Notes under the pieces: generated by a model
What the model saw: only the letters and a program-made list of their open reading frames with translations
Databases searched by the model: none
Told to the model about the DNA's origin: nothing
Translations under genes and position numbers: made by a program
In this document: piece by piece, positions 31,168-42,923 of the stretch
Numbering within the stretch: position 1 is the stretch's first letter
Layout of the letters: the number at the start of each line of letters is the position of its first letter
Assembly (NCBI GenBank): GCA_965246805.1
Contig: CBDFFO010000011.1
Coordinates: 89,703 to 153,702, forward strand
DNA: 64,000 nucleotides
From: Schlegelella_A sp965246805
Lineage (GTDB): Bacteria > Pseudomonadota > Gammaproteobacteria > Burkholderiales > Burkholderiaceae_C
Direction: 5' to 3'

Positions 31168-32214
31168 TCAGCCGACCACCCTCCCGTGCTTGTCGGCCTC
31201 CGACGTGAAGGCATCGGCATAGAACTCGTCATCGGGCAGGCCGCACTTCACCACGAAGTCGTGCTGCGCCGAGTCGACCATGATCGGTGCACCGCAGGCA
31301 TAGACCTGGTGGTGCATCAGGTCCGGCAGATCGTGCATCACGGCCTGGTGGACAAAGCCGGTGCGGCCCTTCCACTCGTCGTCGGGCTTCGGCTCGGAGA
31401 GCACCGGGATATAGGTCAAATTCTGCAGGCGCGCCGCGGCGGCGAGGGCCCAGTCGTGCAGGTAGAGGTCGGCCCTGTGGCGGCAGCCCCAGTAGAGCGT
31501 GGCCTTGCGCTGGTTCTTCTGCGACTCGAGCAGCTCGATGATCGCCTTGATCGGTGCGAAGCCGGTCCCGGAGGCCAGCAGCACGATCGGCTTGTCGCTG
31601 TCGTCGCGAAGGAAGAAGCTGCCGAACGGCCCTTCGGCGCGCAGGATGTCTTTTTCCTTCATCGTCGAGAAGACGAGGTCTGTGAACTTGCCACCCGGCA
31701 GATGCCGAATGTGCAACTCGACCGCCGGCTTCTCGGCGTTCGGCAGCGGCGCCGTGGCCATCGAGTAGCTGCGCCGCGAACCGTCGCGCAGGATGAACTC
31801 GAGGTACTGGCCGGCGCGATAGAGGAAGGCGTCGTTCGACGGCGTCTGCAGTTTCAGGATCGCCACGTCGGGCGCGACCTTGTCGATGCTGATGACGCGG
31901 CTCGGCATCTTGCGCACCGCGAAGTCGCCCGCGCCGGGCACCGTGCGCGCTTCGAGCACGAGGTCGGTCTGCGGCGTGGCCTGGCAGGTGAGCACGAAAC
32001 CATCCGCCTCCTCCTGTTCGCTGAGCGCCTTGGCTTGATGCGCGCCGTGAATGACGCGTCCTTCGAGCAGCCTGCACTTGCACGAGCCGCACGCGCCGTC
32101 GCGACAGCCGTAGGGCAGACCGATGCCTTGGCGAATCGCGGCGGCGAGCACGGGTTCGTCGCGTTCGACCTGGAAGAGCTTGCCGCTCGGCTGCACGGTG
32201 ACGGAAAAAGGCAT
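31168..32214 (-). CDS. [2Fe-2S] ferredoxin-NAD(P)H reductase (CDP-6-deoxy-glucoseen reductase-like)
   Basis: This 348-residue flavo-iron-sulfur reductase has a plant-type ferredoxin domain at the N-terminus with cysteines C37, C42, C45 and C77 (YGCRDGACGSCKC ... LTC). It is followed by an FNR-like module: FAD site RSYSMA, NAD(P) site LLASGTGFAPIKAII and the C-terminal YACGAPIMVDSAQHDF. Proteins of this build shuttle electrons from NAD(P)H to an oxygenase or dehydratase partner. No such partner is adjacent, so the physiological acceptor is unknown. The start is the ATG at 32214. Confidence 0.87.
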   Translation of the reverse strand: MPFSVTVQPSGKLFQVERDEPVLAAAIRQGIGLPYGCRDGACGSCKCRLLEGRVIHGAHQAKALSEQEEADGFVLTCQATPQTDLVLEARTVPGAGDFAVRKMPSRVISIDKVAPDVAILKLQTPSNDAFLYRAGQYLEFILRDGSRRSYSMATAPLPNAEKPAVELHIRHLPGGKFTDLVFSTMKEKDILRAEGPFGSFFLRDDSDKPIVLLASGTGFAPIKAIIELLESQKNQRKATLYWGCRHRADLYLHDWALAAAARLQNLTYIPVLSEPKPDDEWKGRTGFVHQAVMHDLPDLMHHQVYACGAPIMVDSAQHDFVVKCGLPDDEFYADAFTSEADKHGRVVG

Positions 32215-32287
32215 GGCGAGAATCGGAAGACGAAGAGGGTAGCACCTAGACTCGCGCCGATTCTGCCTGCACCGCCTTGTTGCGACC

Positions 32288-33217
32288 GTGAACGCCAACA
32301 TGAACGCCCACATGAATGCCACCGTGACCCACGCTCGCGCACACGGCCGCCGACCGGCGTTGCTGATCGTGGGCTGTGGCGATATCGGCCGGCGTGTCGC
32401 TCGTCTGCTCGTCGGCCGATGGCGCGTGATCGCACTGACGACGCGCGCGACGCATGCCGACGCCTTGCGCGCGCTCGGCGTCGTCCCGCTGATCGGCGAT
32501 CTCGACCAGCCCGCCACGTTGCAACGCCTGAGCGGCCTGGCCGATGCGGTGCTCCACCTCGCTCCGCCCGAAGCGGGCAGTGATGTCGACCGGCGCACCG
32601 CGAACCTGCTGCGCGCACTCGCGCGGCGCGGGCGGGTGCAGCGCATCGTCTACGTCAGCACCAGCGGCGTGTATGGCGACTGCGCCGGCGCCTGGGTCGA
32701 CGAGACGCGCACGCCGCAGCCTTCGACCGGTCGCGCGGCGCGGCGCGCCGATGCGGAGCTGAGGTTGCGGGCGCACGGGCGGGCGTTCGGCGTCGGCGCC
32801 ACCGTGCTACGCGTTCCCGGCATTTATGCGAGGGACCGCGGCGAGCCGGCGAGCACGCGCGGCGCGCGTGGCTTGCCCGTGCTCGACGACGCCGACGACG
32901 TCTACACGAACCACATCCACGCCGACGATCTGGCACGCCTCTGCATCGCGGCGCTGTTTCGCGGCAAGCCGCAACGCGTGATCAACATCAGCGACGACAG
33001 CGCGCTGAAGATGGGCGCGTACTTCGATCTCGCGGCCGATCTCGCGCACGTCGCGCGACCCCCGCGCATCGCGCGCGCGCAGGGGCCCGCGCACCTGTCG
33101 CCGATGCAGCTGAGCTTCATGGGTGAATCGCGCAGGCTCGTCAACACGCGCATGAAGCAGGAGCTGCGCGTCGCGCTGCGTTACCCGGTTGTCGAAGACG
33201 GCTTGCGTGCGACATGA
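32288..33217 (+). CDS. NAD-dependent epimerase/dehydratase-like SDR protein (YeeZ type)
   Basis: This 309-residue extended-SDR-like protein has the dinucleotide loop LLIVGCGDIGRRVARLL, VYVSTSGVYGDCAGAWVDE (Ser and Tyr of the active site region) and YTNHIHADDLARLCIAAL. Substrate is not predictable; such proteins act on nucleotide sugars or other ketones. The start region contains three in-frame starts (GTG at 32288, ATG at 32300 and 32312) in a repeated AACGCCAACATG/AACGCCCACATG unit. It is divergent from the reductase gene with a 73-bp gap. A 58-codon ORF overlaps its stop (ATGA). Confidence 0.8.
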   Translation: MNANMNAHMNATVTHARAHGRRPALLIVGCGDIGRRVARLLVGRWRVIALTTRATHADALRALGVVPLIGDLDQPATLQRLSGLADAVLHLAPPEAGSDVDRRTANLLRALARRGRVQRIVYVSTSGVYGDCAGAWVDETRTPQPSTGRAARRADAELRLRAHGRAFGVGATVLRVPGIYARDRGEPASTRGARGLPVLDDADDVYTNHIHADDLARLCIAALFRGKPQRVINISDDSALKMGAYFDLAADLAHVARPPRIARAQGPAHLSPMQLSFMGESRRLVNTRMKQELRVALRYPVVEDGLRAT

Positions 33218-33390
33218 ACGTGCCGCTTGCGTTGTTCGGAAAGCCCGGCGGGCGACTCGGCCAGCAGGTCTGCGTCGATGCCATTCCCGGCGCCTACGGG
33301 GGGCGATGCGATGCAGCCGTCTGCGGATTGCGGCGACTTCAGGGGCGACGCGCCGTGACCCTTCGTCACCGTTCCCGACCCATTCGATGA
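33214..33390 (+). CDS. Possible 58-residue ORF bridging two genes by ATGA overlaps
   Basis: The frame starts MNVPLALFGKPGGRLGQQ and ends RHRSRPIR. Its ATG overlaps the epimerase stop (33214-33217) and its TGA overlaps the ATG of the dehydrogenase gene (33387-33390). No family is recognised; composition is rich in Arg and Gly. It may be a coupling leader rather than a functional protein, or a chance frame in GC-rich DNA. Confidence 0.3.
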   Translation: MNVPLALFGKPGGRLGQQVCVDAIPGAYGGRCDAAVCGLRRLQGRRAVTLRHRSRPIR

Positions 33391-34286
33391 AGGTCCTGCT
33401 CATCACCGATCCACTGCCGCCGACACCTTTCATCGGCGCCATCGGCCCGCTCGCGCCCGAGCTCGAGCTCGTCCCCTATCGCGCCGACCTGACCGACGAC
33501 GAGCTCGCCGATATCGATGTCGCGCTCGGCTGGCGCATGCCCGACGGCATCGCCGCCCGCATGCCAAAGCTCGGCTGGGTCTGTTCGATCGCGGCCGGCG
33601 TCGAGAAGCTGCTGGTGCCCGATCTGGCACCGCACGTCGTGGTCTCGCGCATCGTCGATCGCGAACAGGCCGCTGGCATCGCCCAGTACGTGGTGACGAT
33701 GGTGCTGCGCCATGCGCGCCAACTCGAGCTCTACGAACAACAGCAACGCGACCGCGCATGGAAACGCAAACCGCTCGCGCTCGCAACGCATCGCGTGGTC
33801 GTGTTGGGCACCGGTGCGATGGGAAGCGCGATCGTCGAATGGCTGAACCGGGTTGGCTTGCAGGCGACCGGATGGAACCGGCGCTCGAACGAAGCGTTCG
33901 CCGAGGCGCTCGGCGGCAACGACATCGTCGTCTGCGCGCTGCCGCTCACCGACGAAACCGACGGCATCCTGGACGCCGACGCGTTCGCGGCGATGAAGGC
34001 GGGCAGCTATCTCGTCAACGTGGCGCGCGGTGCGCATGTCGTCGAGCCCGACCTGATCGCGGCGGTGCGCTCGGGCCACCTCGCCGGCGCCGCGCTTGAT
34101 GTGCAACGGCGCGAGCCGATGCCTCACGACGACCCGCTCTGGACCGTGCCGGGCATCACCGTCACGCCGCACATCGCCGCGCAGTCGTCGCCGGCGACGA
34201 TCGTGCGGCAGTTCCTCGACGCGCTGCGCGCGTTGCAGCGCGGAGAAGGCGTGCCGAACGCGGTCGACCGGTCGCGCGGCTATTGA
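33387..34286 (+). CDS. D-2-hydroxyacid dehydrogenase (glyoxylate/hydroxypyruvate reductase A-like)
   Basis: This 299-residue NAD(P)-dependent dehydrogenase starts MKVLLITDPLPP. The dinucleotide loop is VVVLGTGAMGSAIVEWL; the conserved VNVARGAHVVEPDLI, LAGAALDVQRREPMPHDDPLW and TPHIAA carry the catalytic Arg, Glu and His. Similarity in length and spacing to GhrA suggests glyoxylate or hydroxypyruvate as substrate. The start is the ATG at 33387; the open frame continues upstream without conserved sequence. It converges on the rhomboid gene with a 30-bp gap. Confidence 0.87.
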   Translation: MKVLLITDPLPPTPFIGAIGPLAPELELVPYRADLTDDELADIDVALGWRMPDGIAARMPKLGWVCSIAAGVEKLLVPDLAPHVVVSRIVDREQAAGIAQYVVTMVLRHARQLELYEQQQRDRAWKRKPLALATHRVVVLGTGAMGSAIVEWLNRVGLQATGWNRRSNEAFAEALGGNDIVVCALPLTDETDGILDADAFAAMKAGSYLVNVARGAHVVEPDLIAAVRSGHLAGAALDVQRREPMPHDDPLWTVPGITVTPHIAAQSSPATIVRQFLDALRALQRGEGVPNAVDRSRGY

Positions 34287-34316
34287 GCACCGACCGCGCC
34301 GCGGCCAGGGCGACGC

Positions 34317-34910
34317 TCAGCGTCGACGACGCACGAACGGCGGCTGCCCGCGCCAGTACCGGATAGTGAGCCAGCCGCCGAGCATGCCGCCCAGGTGCGC
34401 GAAGTGCGCGACGCCGGAATTCATCACGTAGACGCCCTGGTAGAGCTCGACCAGGCCGTAGAGGCCGACGAAATACTTGGCCTTCATCGGCAACACGAAG
34501 AACACCAGGATCACGCGATTCGGGTAAAGCATCGCGAAGGCGAGCAGCAGCCCGAAGATGCCACCCGAGGCGCCGATCGTCGGGCTCGTCGCGCCGAGTG
34601 CGTAGTTCACGACCAGTTGCGTCAGCGCCGCGGCCAGGACGCTTGCGCCATAGAACTGGACGAAGCGCTTTTCGCCCCAAACCTCTTCGAGTTGCGCGCC
34701 GAACATCCAGAGGCCCAGCATGTTGAAGAACAGGTGGTTGAAATCGAAGTGCAGGAACGCGTAGGTGACCACCTGCCACGGCATGAACTGCGGACCGAGC
34801 GGCCACAGATAGAACCAGCGCACCACCTCGCCCCCGACCAGCGACTGCAGGAAGAACACGCCCACGTTGATGATCAACAGCGTGCGCGTGACGGCGGGAA
34901 TCGGAGGCAT
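34317..34910 (-). CDS. Rhomboid-family intramembrane serine protease
   Basis: A 197-residue six-helix membrane protein. The catalytic Ser115 lies in GASGGIFGLL and His172 in HFAHLGGMLGGW; the helix-2 motif HFDFNHLFFNMLGLW (54-68) with H54, N58 and H59 contributes the oxyanion region. This is the compact bacterial rhomboid form without extra domains. It would cleave single-pass membrane proteins within the lipid bilayer. The substrate is unknown. Confidence 0.92.
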   Translation of the reverse strand: MPPIPAVTRTLLIINVGVFFLQSLVGGEVVRWFYLWPLGPQFMPWQVVTYAFLHFDFNHLFFNMLGLWMFGAQLEEVWGEKRFVQFYGASVLAAALTQLVVNYALGATSPTIGASGGIFGLLLAFAMLYPNRVILVFFVLPMKAKYFVGLYGLVELYQGVYVMNSGVAHFAHLGGMLGGWLTIRYWRGQPPFVRRRR

Positions 34911-35040
34911 GCGTGCTTTCGGCGGCGGTGAACTCCGAAGAGTTTATAGGCCGGGCAGCGGCCGCTCGGGCGGCAAGCCCATCAAGGCGAGTCGAGGCAA
35001 CGCCGTCGATGTGGCAAACTCCGCGGCCCCGCACAGAGCG

Positions 35041-35125
35041 GCCTCGGTGGCGAAATTGGTAGACGCGCTGGACTCAAAATCCTGTTCCGCAAGGAGTGCC
35101 GGTTCGATTCCGGCCCGAGGCACCA
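35041..35125 (+). tRNA. tRNA-Leu (anticodon CAA)
   Basis: The acceptor stem GCCTCGG pairs with CCGAGGC, followed by A and an encoded CCA. The D-arm GGCGAAATTGGTAGACGC, the anticodon loop CTCAAAA with CAA, the long variable arm typical of class II tRNAs and the TTCGATTCC T-loop are all present. It decodes UUG. The methyltransferase gene at 35142 ends 17 bp beyond it on the opposite strand. Confidence 0.95.
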
Positions 35126-35141
35126 CGGATCTCTGTGTGCA

Positions 35142-35963
35142 TCACGGCGCGAGCCGCGAAGGGGGCAACTGACCGGTCGCCCGCAGCGGCCCATCGTCCA
35201 CCGCCGCGGTCTGCCCGGTGACCAGCCGCGCGCCGAGGCGCGACCCTTCTGGACCCGCCGACTTGCGCAGCACGATCATCGAGTTCGCGAACTCGACGCT
35301 TGCCACCTCGCCCGCGTGCATGAACGACGGAAACCGCGAGCGCGGAAAGAACGACGTGAACAGGACCGCCGGGTCGAGTTCGCGCGCCCAGTGCTCGGCG
35401 TTGACCAAGTCGGCGATCAGTTTGAAGAACGCCTGCGCGCTGTTGCGCTTCAGGATGCCACCACCCCACGGCTCCCAGAACAGCGTGTGGGTGTCTTCGA
35501 CGATGTAGACGCCGCCCGGCTTCAGGTGCTGGAAGTAGGTGAGAAACGACTGGATGATGTGGTCCGACAGATGCGAACCGTCATCGATCACGACGTCGAA
35601 TGACGTGGCATGGCGCAGCACGCCAGCTTCGCCCGCATCGGCATTGGCATCGGCGACGACGACGCGCACGCGCGGGTCTTCGTAGGTGAGACGGGCGCAG
35701 CGCTCGTCGATGTCGCAACCGACAATCACGGTCGCGTTGGGGAAGTAGCGGGACCACACGTCGAGCGAGCCGCCGTTCTGCACGCCGATCTCGAGCATCG
35801 ACAGCGGCCTCTGGCGCAACGGCCCCAAGGTTCGTTCGTAGACCGGGAAATACGCCGACCACTTGTCCGAAACCTTGCCCCGTTGCGCCAGGTGAAGGTC
35901 GAGCAAGGGGGTGGCCGACGAGCCGGCTGGGTTCGACTGCGGTGGATCTGACAAGGCCATCAA
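35142..35963 (-). CDS. Class I SAM-dependent methyltransferase (sugar O-methyltransferase/hydroxylase-like)
   Basis: A 273-residue protein. The SAM site is LSMLEIGVQNGGSLDVW, followed by IVGCDIDERCARL, VVIDDGSHLSDHIIQSF and GGVYIVEDTHTLFW. This pattern is that of the macrocin/tetracenomycin-type O-methyltransferase and cephalosporin-hydroxylase-like group, often found in glycan or surface-polysaccharide loci. It lies 30 bp downstream of the usher-like gene on the same strand and could be the last gene of that operon. Whether it modifies a surface glycan or fibre protein is unknown. Either of two adjacent Met codons (35963 or 35960) could start it. Confidence 0.75.
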   Translation of the reverse strand: MMALSDPPQSNPAGSSATPLLDLHLAQRGKVSDKWSAYFPVYERTLGPLRQRPLSMLEIGVQNGGSLDVWSRYFPNATVIVGCDIDERCARLTYEDPRVRVVVADANADAGEAGVLRHATSFDVVIDDGSHLSDHIIQSFLTYFQHLKPGGVYIVEDTHTLFWEPWGGGILKRNSAQAFFKLIADLVNAEHWARELDPAVLFTSFFPRSRFPSFMHAGEVASVEFANSMIVLRKSAGPEGSRLGARLVTGQTAAVDDGPLRATGQLPPSRLAP

Positions 35964-35993
35964 AAATCTCCGCGTCGGTTGAGGTGGCGAAGT

Positions 35994-39770
<3,777 letters not shown>

Positions 39771-40030
39771 CGCGGGTGGGATTGCGCCTCGCGTCGGCCA
39801 TGGCCGCGCGAGTGGATGTTCCGCGCGTGGCTGCGCGAGGCAGGCACGGGAACGATAGACGCAATAGAGGGATCTTCATCCGCCGCACTTTGCGGCCAGA
39901 TGGATGTCAGCAGTCGGTCGAAAAGCGCACGAATAACGGCCTCAAGCGGATCAAAGGTCTGCTCTTGTCCGTCAATTCGTGGTTTCGCCGCGTGCCGTGC
40001 GAGCAGGCTCGCGCGGGTTCGACGGACTCG
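39771..40030. promoter_or_regulatory. 260-bp gap between chaperone and usher-like genes
   Basis: The gap between two co-directional genes is long for an operon. It has no convincing reading frame. It may carry a separate promoter or a processing site for the usher-like gene. I see no clear -35/-10 pair or hairpin with a T-tract. Confidence 0.3.
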
Positions 40031-40870
40031 TCAGGGTGCCTTGATGGTGGCTTCGGCAAGCACCTTGCCGCCGGAGTCCTGGCGTTCGCGGTAGACGATG
40101 CGCACGGTGCCGCCTTTCAGCGTCGCGCCGGTCGGCACGCGAAACGGAATGCGTGCACGGCGCAGTGCGTTCGGCACGTAGACCGCCGCGCCACCGGCCT
40201 TCGCCACCTCGACCGGTGCGCCGCCCGGTGGCGTGAAGGTGACGACGAGGTCACCGAACACCGAACGATTGCCTTCGCGGTTGATCACGAACGCGAGCAC
40301 GTCGCTCTCGTTCTCGGCACCCTTCGGGATCAAGGCCAGGTCGGTAAAGGTCACGAGCGCATGGGTATCGCCGTGTCTCACGATCAGCGGAATCGACGCC
40401 CCGACGAGCGCGTTGATGACGATGCCGATCTGGTTTTCGCTGCGCTTGCCCGCCGACTCTACGCTGGTGCCTTCAGTCGAATCGGCCACCCGATCGAACT
40501 GCAGGTGCGAGCGGTATTCGCCAGCGGGCAGTTCAGCAGGCTTGCGCAGCAGGATGCGCACGGTCTGCGAGCCGCCTGGCGGGATGGTCACCTGGCGCGG
40601 CGAGTAACGCAGCATCGGGTCGGCAAACTGCTCGCCCGGGCCGGGCGTCTCGACCGCCGCGAATTCACCGGTCTCGCTCATGCGCCGGTTGACGATGTTG
40701 ATGCGATAGGTTTCCGGCTCCTTGCCCTGGTTGATCAGTTCGACTTGCGCCGCACGCTGGTTCTTGTCGAGCACGATGCGGGTCGGGAACAGCATCAGGT
40801 CGGCCCAAGCGGACGGCACCAGGGCCAGCAGGGAGACTGCAGCCAGCCAGGGCACAAAACGTTTGTTCAT
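40031..40870 (-). CDS. Fimbrial periplasmic chaperone (PapD-like)
   Basis: A 279-residue exported protein with signal peptide FVPWLAAVSLLALVPSAWA. The mature N-terminus DLMLFPTRIVLDKNQRAAQVELINQGKEP shows the PapD-like Ig fold, with YRINIVNRRM and YSPRQVTIPPGGSQTVRILLRKP as the G1-strand and hinge region; the second domain ends VRIVYRERQDSGG. It would donate a strand to DUF4402 subunits and deliver them to the usher-like protein. It is longer than PapD (about 220 mature residues), like chaperones of other non-classical systems. Confidence 0.85.
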   Translation of the reverse strand: MNKRFVPWLAAVSLLALVPSAWADLMLFPTRIVLDKNQRAAQVELINQGKEPETYRINIVNRRMSETGEFAAVETPGPGEQFADPMLRYSPRQVTIPPGGSQTVRILLRKPAELPAGEYRSHLQFDRVADSTEGTSVESAGKRSENQIGIVINALVGASIPLIVRHGDTHALVTFTDLALIPKGAENESDVLAFVINREGNRSVFGDLVVTFTPPGGAPVEVAKAGGAAVYVPNALRRARIPFRVPTGATLKGGTVRIVYRERQDSGGKVLAEATIKAP

Positions 40871-40957
40871 ACGGGCGTGTTCATGCGAGTTTGATCGTGC
40901 GCTAGCGTCGCATGTCGCGCGGATTCCGAAAGCCCGAATCGGAAGCCGGGAGCATGC

Positions 40958-41455
40958 CTATTGGTAATTGACAGAGATGCCGAAACTGCCCGAGTAGTTG
41001 CCTGCCGGCTGGTTGAGGCCGACATTGAGCGTGGCCCCGACGCTCACGGTCTGCGCGCCAGCGCCTGACAAAATACCGGTGCCGCTAGGGTTGGTAACGA
41101 AACTGTTGACGCTCATCGAGTGCCCGGCGCCATCGGAGAGCGTGATGGCGCTGTCGACGACGCTGATCGAATAGATGGCGTTGTTGGTGCCGTGCACGGT
41201 GAATTGGGCCGGGCCCACACCGACGCCCTGCGCCACCAGGATCACCGTGCCGCCAGCGTTTCGTGCGCCCGCTGCCGAGACCGTCACGGTCCCGCCACTG
41301 CCAGCCAGGAAACTGCCGAACGCGAGATTGCCGGTTGCCTCCACCGTCTGCGCGCCAGCGCGGGTCGGTAGCAAGACCACTGCCCAGAACAGCACCGCTG
41401 CCGTGAGCGCAGACACCGCTGCGCCGGATCGAGCGGCGCGGGCGATGCTTGTCAC
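40958..41455 (-). CDS. DUF4402-type secreted fibre subunit 2
   Basis: About 165 residues from a GTG at 41455, with a long signal peptide (hydrophobic AAVSALTAAVLFWAVVLLPTRAGA). The mature domain has the DUF4402 pattern: VEATGNLAFGSFLAGSGGTVTVS, FTVHGTNNAIYSISV, LSDGAGHSMSVNSF and VGATLNVGLNQPAGNYSGSFGISVNYQ. The final alternating strand resembles a subunit strand handled by chaperones. It lies 10 bp after the 94-residue protein and 87 bp before the chaperone gene. Confidence 0.78.
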   Translation of the reverse strand: MTSIARAARSGAAVSALTAAVLFWAVVLLPTRAGAQTVEATGNLAFGSFLAGSGGTVTVSAAGARNAGGTVILVAQGVGVGPAQFTVHGTNNAIYSISVVDSAITLSDGAGHSMSVNSFVTNPSGTGILSGAGAQTVSVGATLNVGLNQPAGNYSGSFGISVNYQ

Positions 41456-41465
41456 AGCGTGGCGG

Positions 41466-41750
41466 TCAATTGAATTCGACGGTGATGCGTTGGAGCTCGG
41501 TTGAAGCCGGCAGGCTCGATATTGCCACGACGCGCGTGCGCATGGCACCGTCGTCGATGCCGCCCAGCAGGCGGGCGAGGGCGGCGACGTCGATTTCTGC
41601 CGCCGCGCGTACCGGCGCCGCGACGATGGTGACGCCCACGCTCGCGGAGACGGTGGCGGCGATCGCCGGCACGCATGCCGTCGTCGCCTCCAGGCACGCC
41701 AGCCAGAGCCAGCCTTTCCACCGCAGCCGCATCGATCGAGCCCATCGCAC
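41466..41750 (-). CDS. Small exported protein of the DUF4402 locus
   Basis: A 94-residue frame with a plausible signal peptide (MRLRWKGWLWLACLEATTACVPAIAA, starting at the internal Met). About 60 mature residues end with an alternating beta-strand-like TELQRITVEFN. No family is recognised. It sits between the two subunit genes, after a terminator, and ends 10 bp before subunit 2. It could be a minor tip or anchor component, but a non-functional frame is possible. Confidence 0.45.
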   Translation of the reverse strand: MRWARSMRLRWKGWLWLACLEATTACVPAIAATVSASVGVTIVAAPVRAAAEIDVAALARLLGGIDDGAMRTRVVAISSLPASTELQRITVEFN

Positions 41751-41913
41751 CCGCCATGGCGTCGTCGATGTGACGGGCCTCCGGCGCCGACGTCGGGTGT
41801 GACCTTTCGCACGGCGGAGCCACTATATCCGCTCACGTCGAGCCGGCATGTGCCGATAAGCGGCCACTCCACGGCACTTTGGTCCGGAGGTGGATCGATG
41901 CGAACGGCCACAA

Positions 41914-41946
41914 AAGAAAAAGGCCCGCCGAAGCGGGCCTTTTCTC
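41914..41946. terminator. Intrinsic terminator after subunit gene 1
   Basis: AAAGGCCCGC-CGAA-GCGGGCCTTT gives a 10-bp stem flanked on both sides by A/T runs, so U-tracts follow it on either strand. It lies 45 bp after the stop of the first DUF4402 gene (minus strand) and upstream of the rest of the locus. Partial read-through would give much more of subunit 1 than of chaperone and usher. Confidence 0.85.
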
Positions 41947-41991
41947 TACAGCACGGACTGCCGAGGGGCGCCTCTCGAGAGGCCCGCCGAA

Positions 41992-42537
41992 TCAGTTGTA
42001 CTGAACGGTTACGTTGAAGTTGGCCGTGTAGGCGTTTGGCACCTGGGCGATGCCCACATGGAGCGTGGCGCCGACCTTGAACGCGCCGGAGCCCGAAGCA
42101 CCGTTCGAACCCGACAGGGTACCGGCGCTCGAGGTGAGGCTGTTGGTGAACCCGTCGACGAGCATGGTGTTCGTGCCGTCGGTGATCGTCACCGAAGCAG
42201 GCAAGGTCAGCGAGTAGGTGAACGCGCCTTCACCGGTGAGCGTGAACGACGCCGACGTGTGCACGCCACCTTGCGTACCCGGGATCGTCGCGGCACCGCC
42301 GACCGTGAGGCCGTCGGCATTGTCGAGAATCGCCGTGCCGACCGCAGTCGCGTCGGCGACCAGGTTGCCGAACACCAGGTCGGTGACTTTCGTCAGCACG
42401 ATCGGGCGAACGATGGTGGCCGACGCTGCGGTCGCGACGGTGCTGCTCGACTGCGCGAAGGCACCGCTTGCGCAGACCATCGACAGACCTGCGACGAGGG
42501 CAAGGCGCCGGGGAAACTTCTTGAAGTGGACTGTCAT
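41992..42537 (-). CDS. DUF4402-type secreted fibre subunit 1 (probable major subunit)
   Basis: A 181-residue exported protein. The signal peptide is RRLALVAGLSMVCASGAFA, and a DUF4402 domain follows: VRPIVLTKVTDLVFGNLVAD, AILDNADGLTVGG, FTLTGEGAFTYSLTLPASV, GSGAFKVGATLHVGIAQVPN and TANFNVTVQYN. The upstream ribosome-binding site (AGGAA, seven bases before the ATG) is strong, and a terminator directly follows the gene, both as expected for an abundant subunit. It is the first gene of the locus. Confidence 0.85.
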   Translation of the reverse strand: MTVHFKKFPRRLALVAGLSMVCASGAFAQSSSTVATAASATIVRPIVLTKVTDLVFGNLVADATAVGTAILDNADGLTVGGAATIPGTQGGVHTSASFTLTGEGAFTYSLTLPASVTITDGTNTMLVDGFTNSLTSSAGTLSGSNGASGSGAFKVGATLHVGIAQVPNAYTANFNVTVQYN

Positions 42538-42923
42538 GATGGTTCCTATCTGTATCGAAGGTTAGAGATGAAGTGAATCGATTGCCTCGGTCCTTGAGTT
42601 CATCTCTCACCGGTTGGTTGGAGCTGACCGCCGCAACGTCCAAAACTTATCGGCACGGTCCGAAGCAAGCTGTAGTGAAATTTGCGGCACCACGTCCTCG
42701 GCTCCTGTGTCGCTGTTCTCGCTCTGCGATGCATCCGCAAAGATGGGCGTGGAAATAGTCCTTGTTTCTTCGAAGCATTCGGTCTTCGAGTGCAATCACG
42801 ACGTGTCGGAACGCGGCGAAGCCCCGCGAGCCGATGCTCGGACAATTGCTCCCCCGGATGCGCGCACGAACGAAACGTCGTCGCGAGCAAAGAGACAGCG
42901 CCGTCACACAAGAGCCTAAACAC
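42538..42923. promoter_or_regulatory. 386-bp divergent control region between subunit 1 and cysM
   Basis: The region is visibly less GC-rich than its surroundings and has no convincing gene. It should hold divergent promoters for the fibre locus and cysM. A 9-bp inverted repeat (AGAGATGAA at 42564-42572, TTCATCTCT at 42599-42607) lies in the leader of subunit 1. Two short frames on either strand (42607-42795 and 42614-42919) have no recognisable features. Confidence 0.5.
42564..42607. promoter_or_regulatory. Inverted repeat in the leader of subunit gene 1
   Basis: Perfect 9-bp arms AGAGATGAA and TTCATCTCT are separated by 26 bases and end 27 bp before the subunit start. It could be an operator for a dimeric regulator or an mRNA hairpin upstream of the ribosome-binding site. 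Which one cannot be decided from sequence. Confidence 0.35.

Noticed and set aside
32288..32330. Repeated in-frame start codons of the epimerase gene as a regulatory repeat
   Set aside because: Three starts are in the same frame within 24 bases and only vary the N-terminus by a few residues; no stops or overlaps are created.
42686..42694. Possible attachment site matching the tRNA-Leu 3' end (GGCACCACG)
   Set aside because: The match is only nine bases, lacks the T-arm part of the tRNA and there is no integrase gene.
42607..42795. 62-codon frame upstream of subunit 1 on the minus strand
   Set aside because: No ribosome-binding site, no signal peptide and no recognisable family; the area is better explained as a divergent control region.
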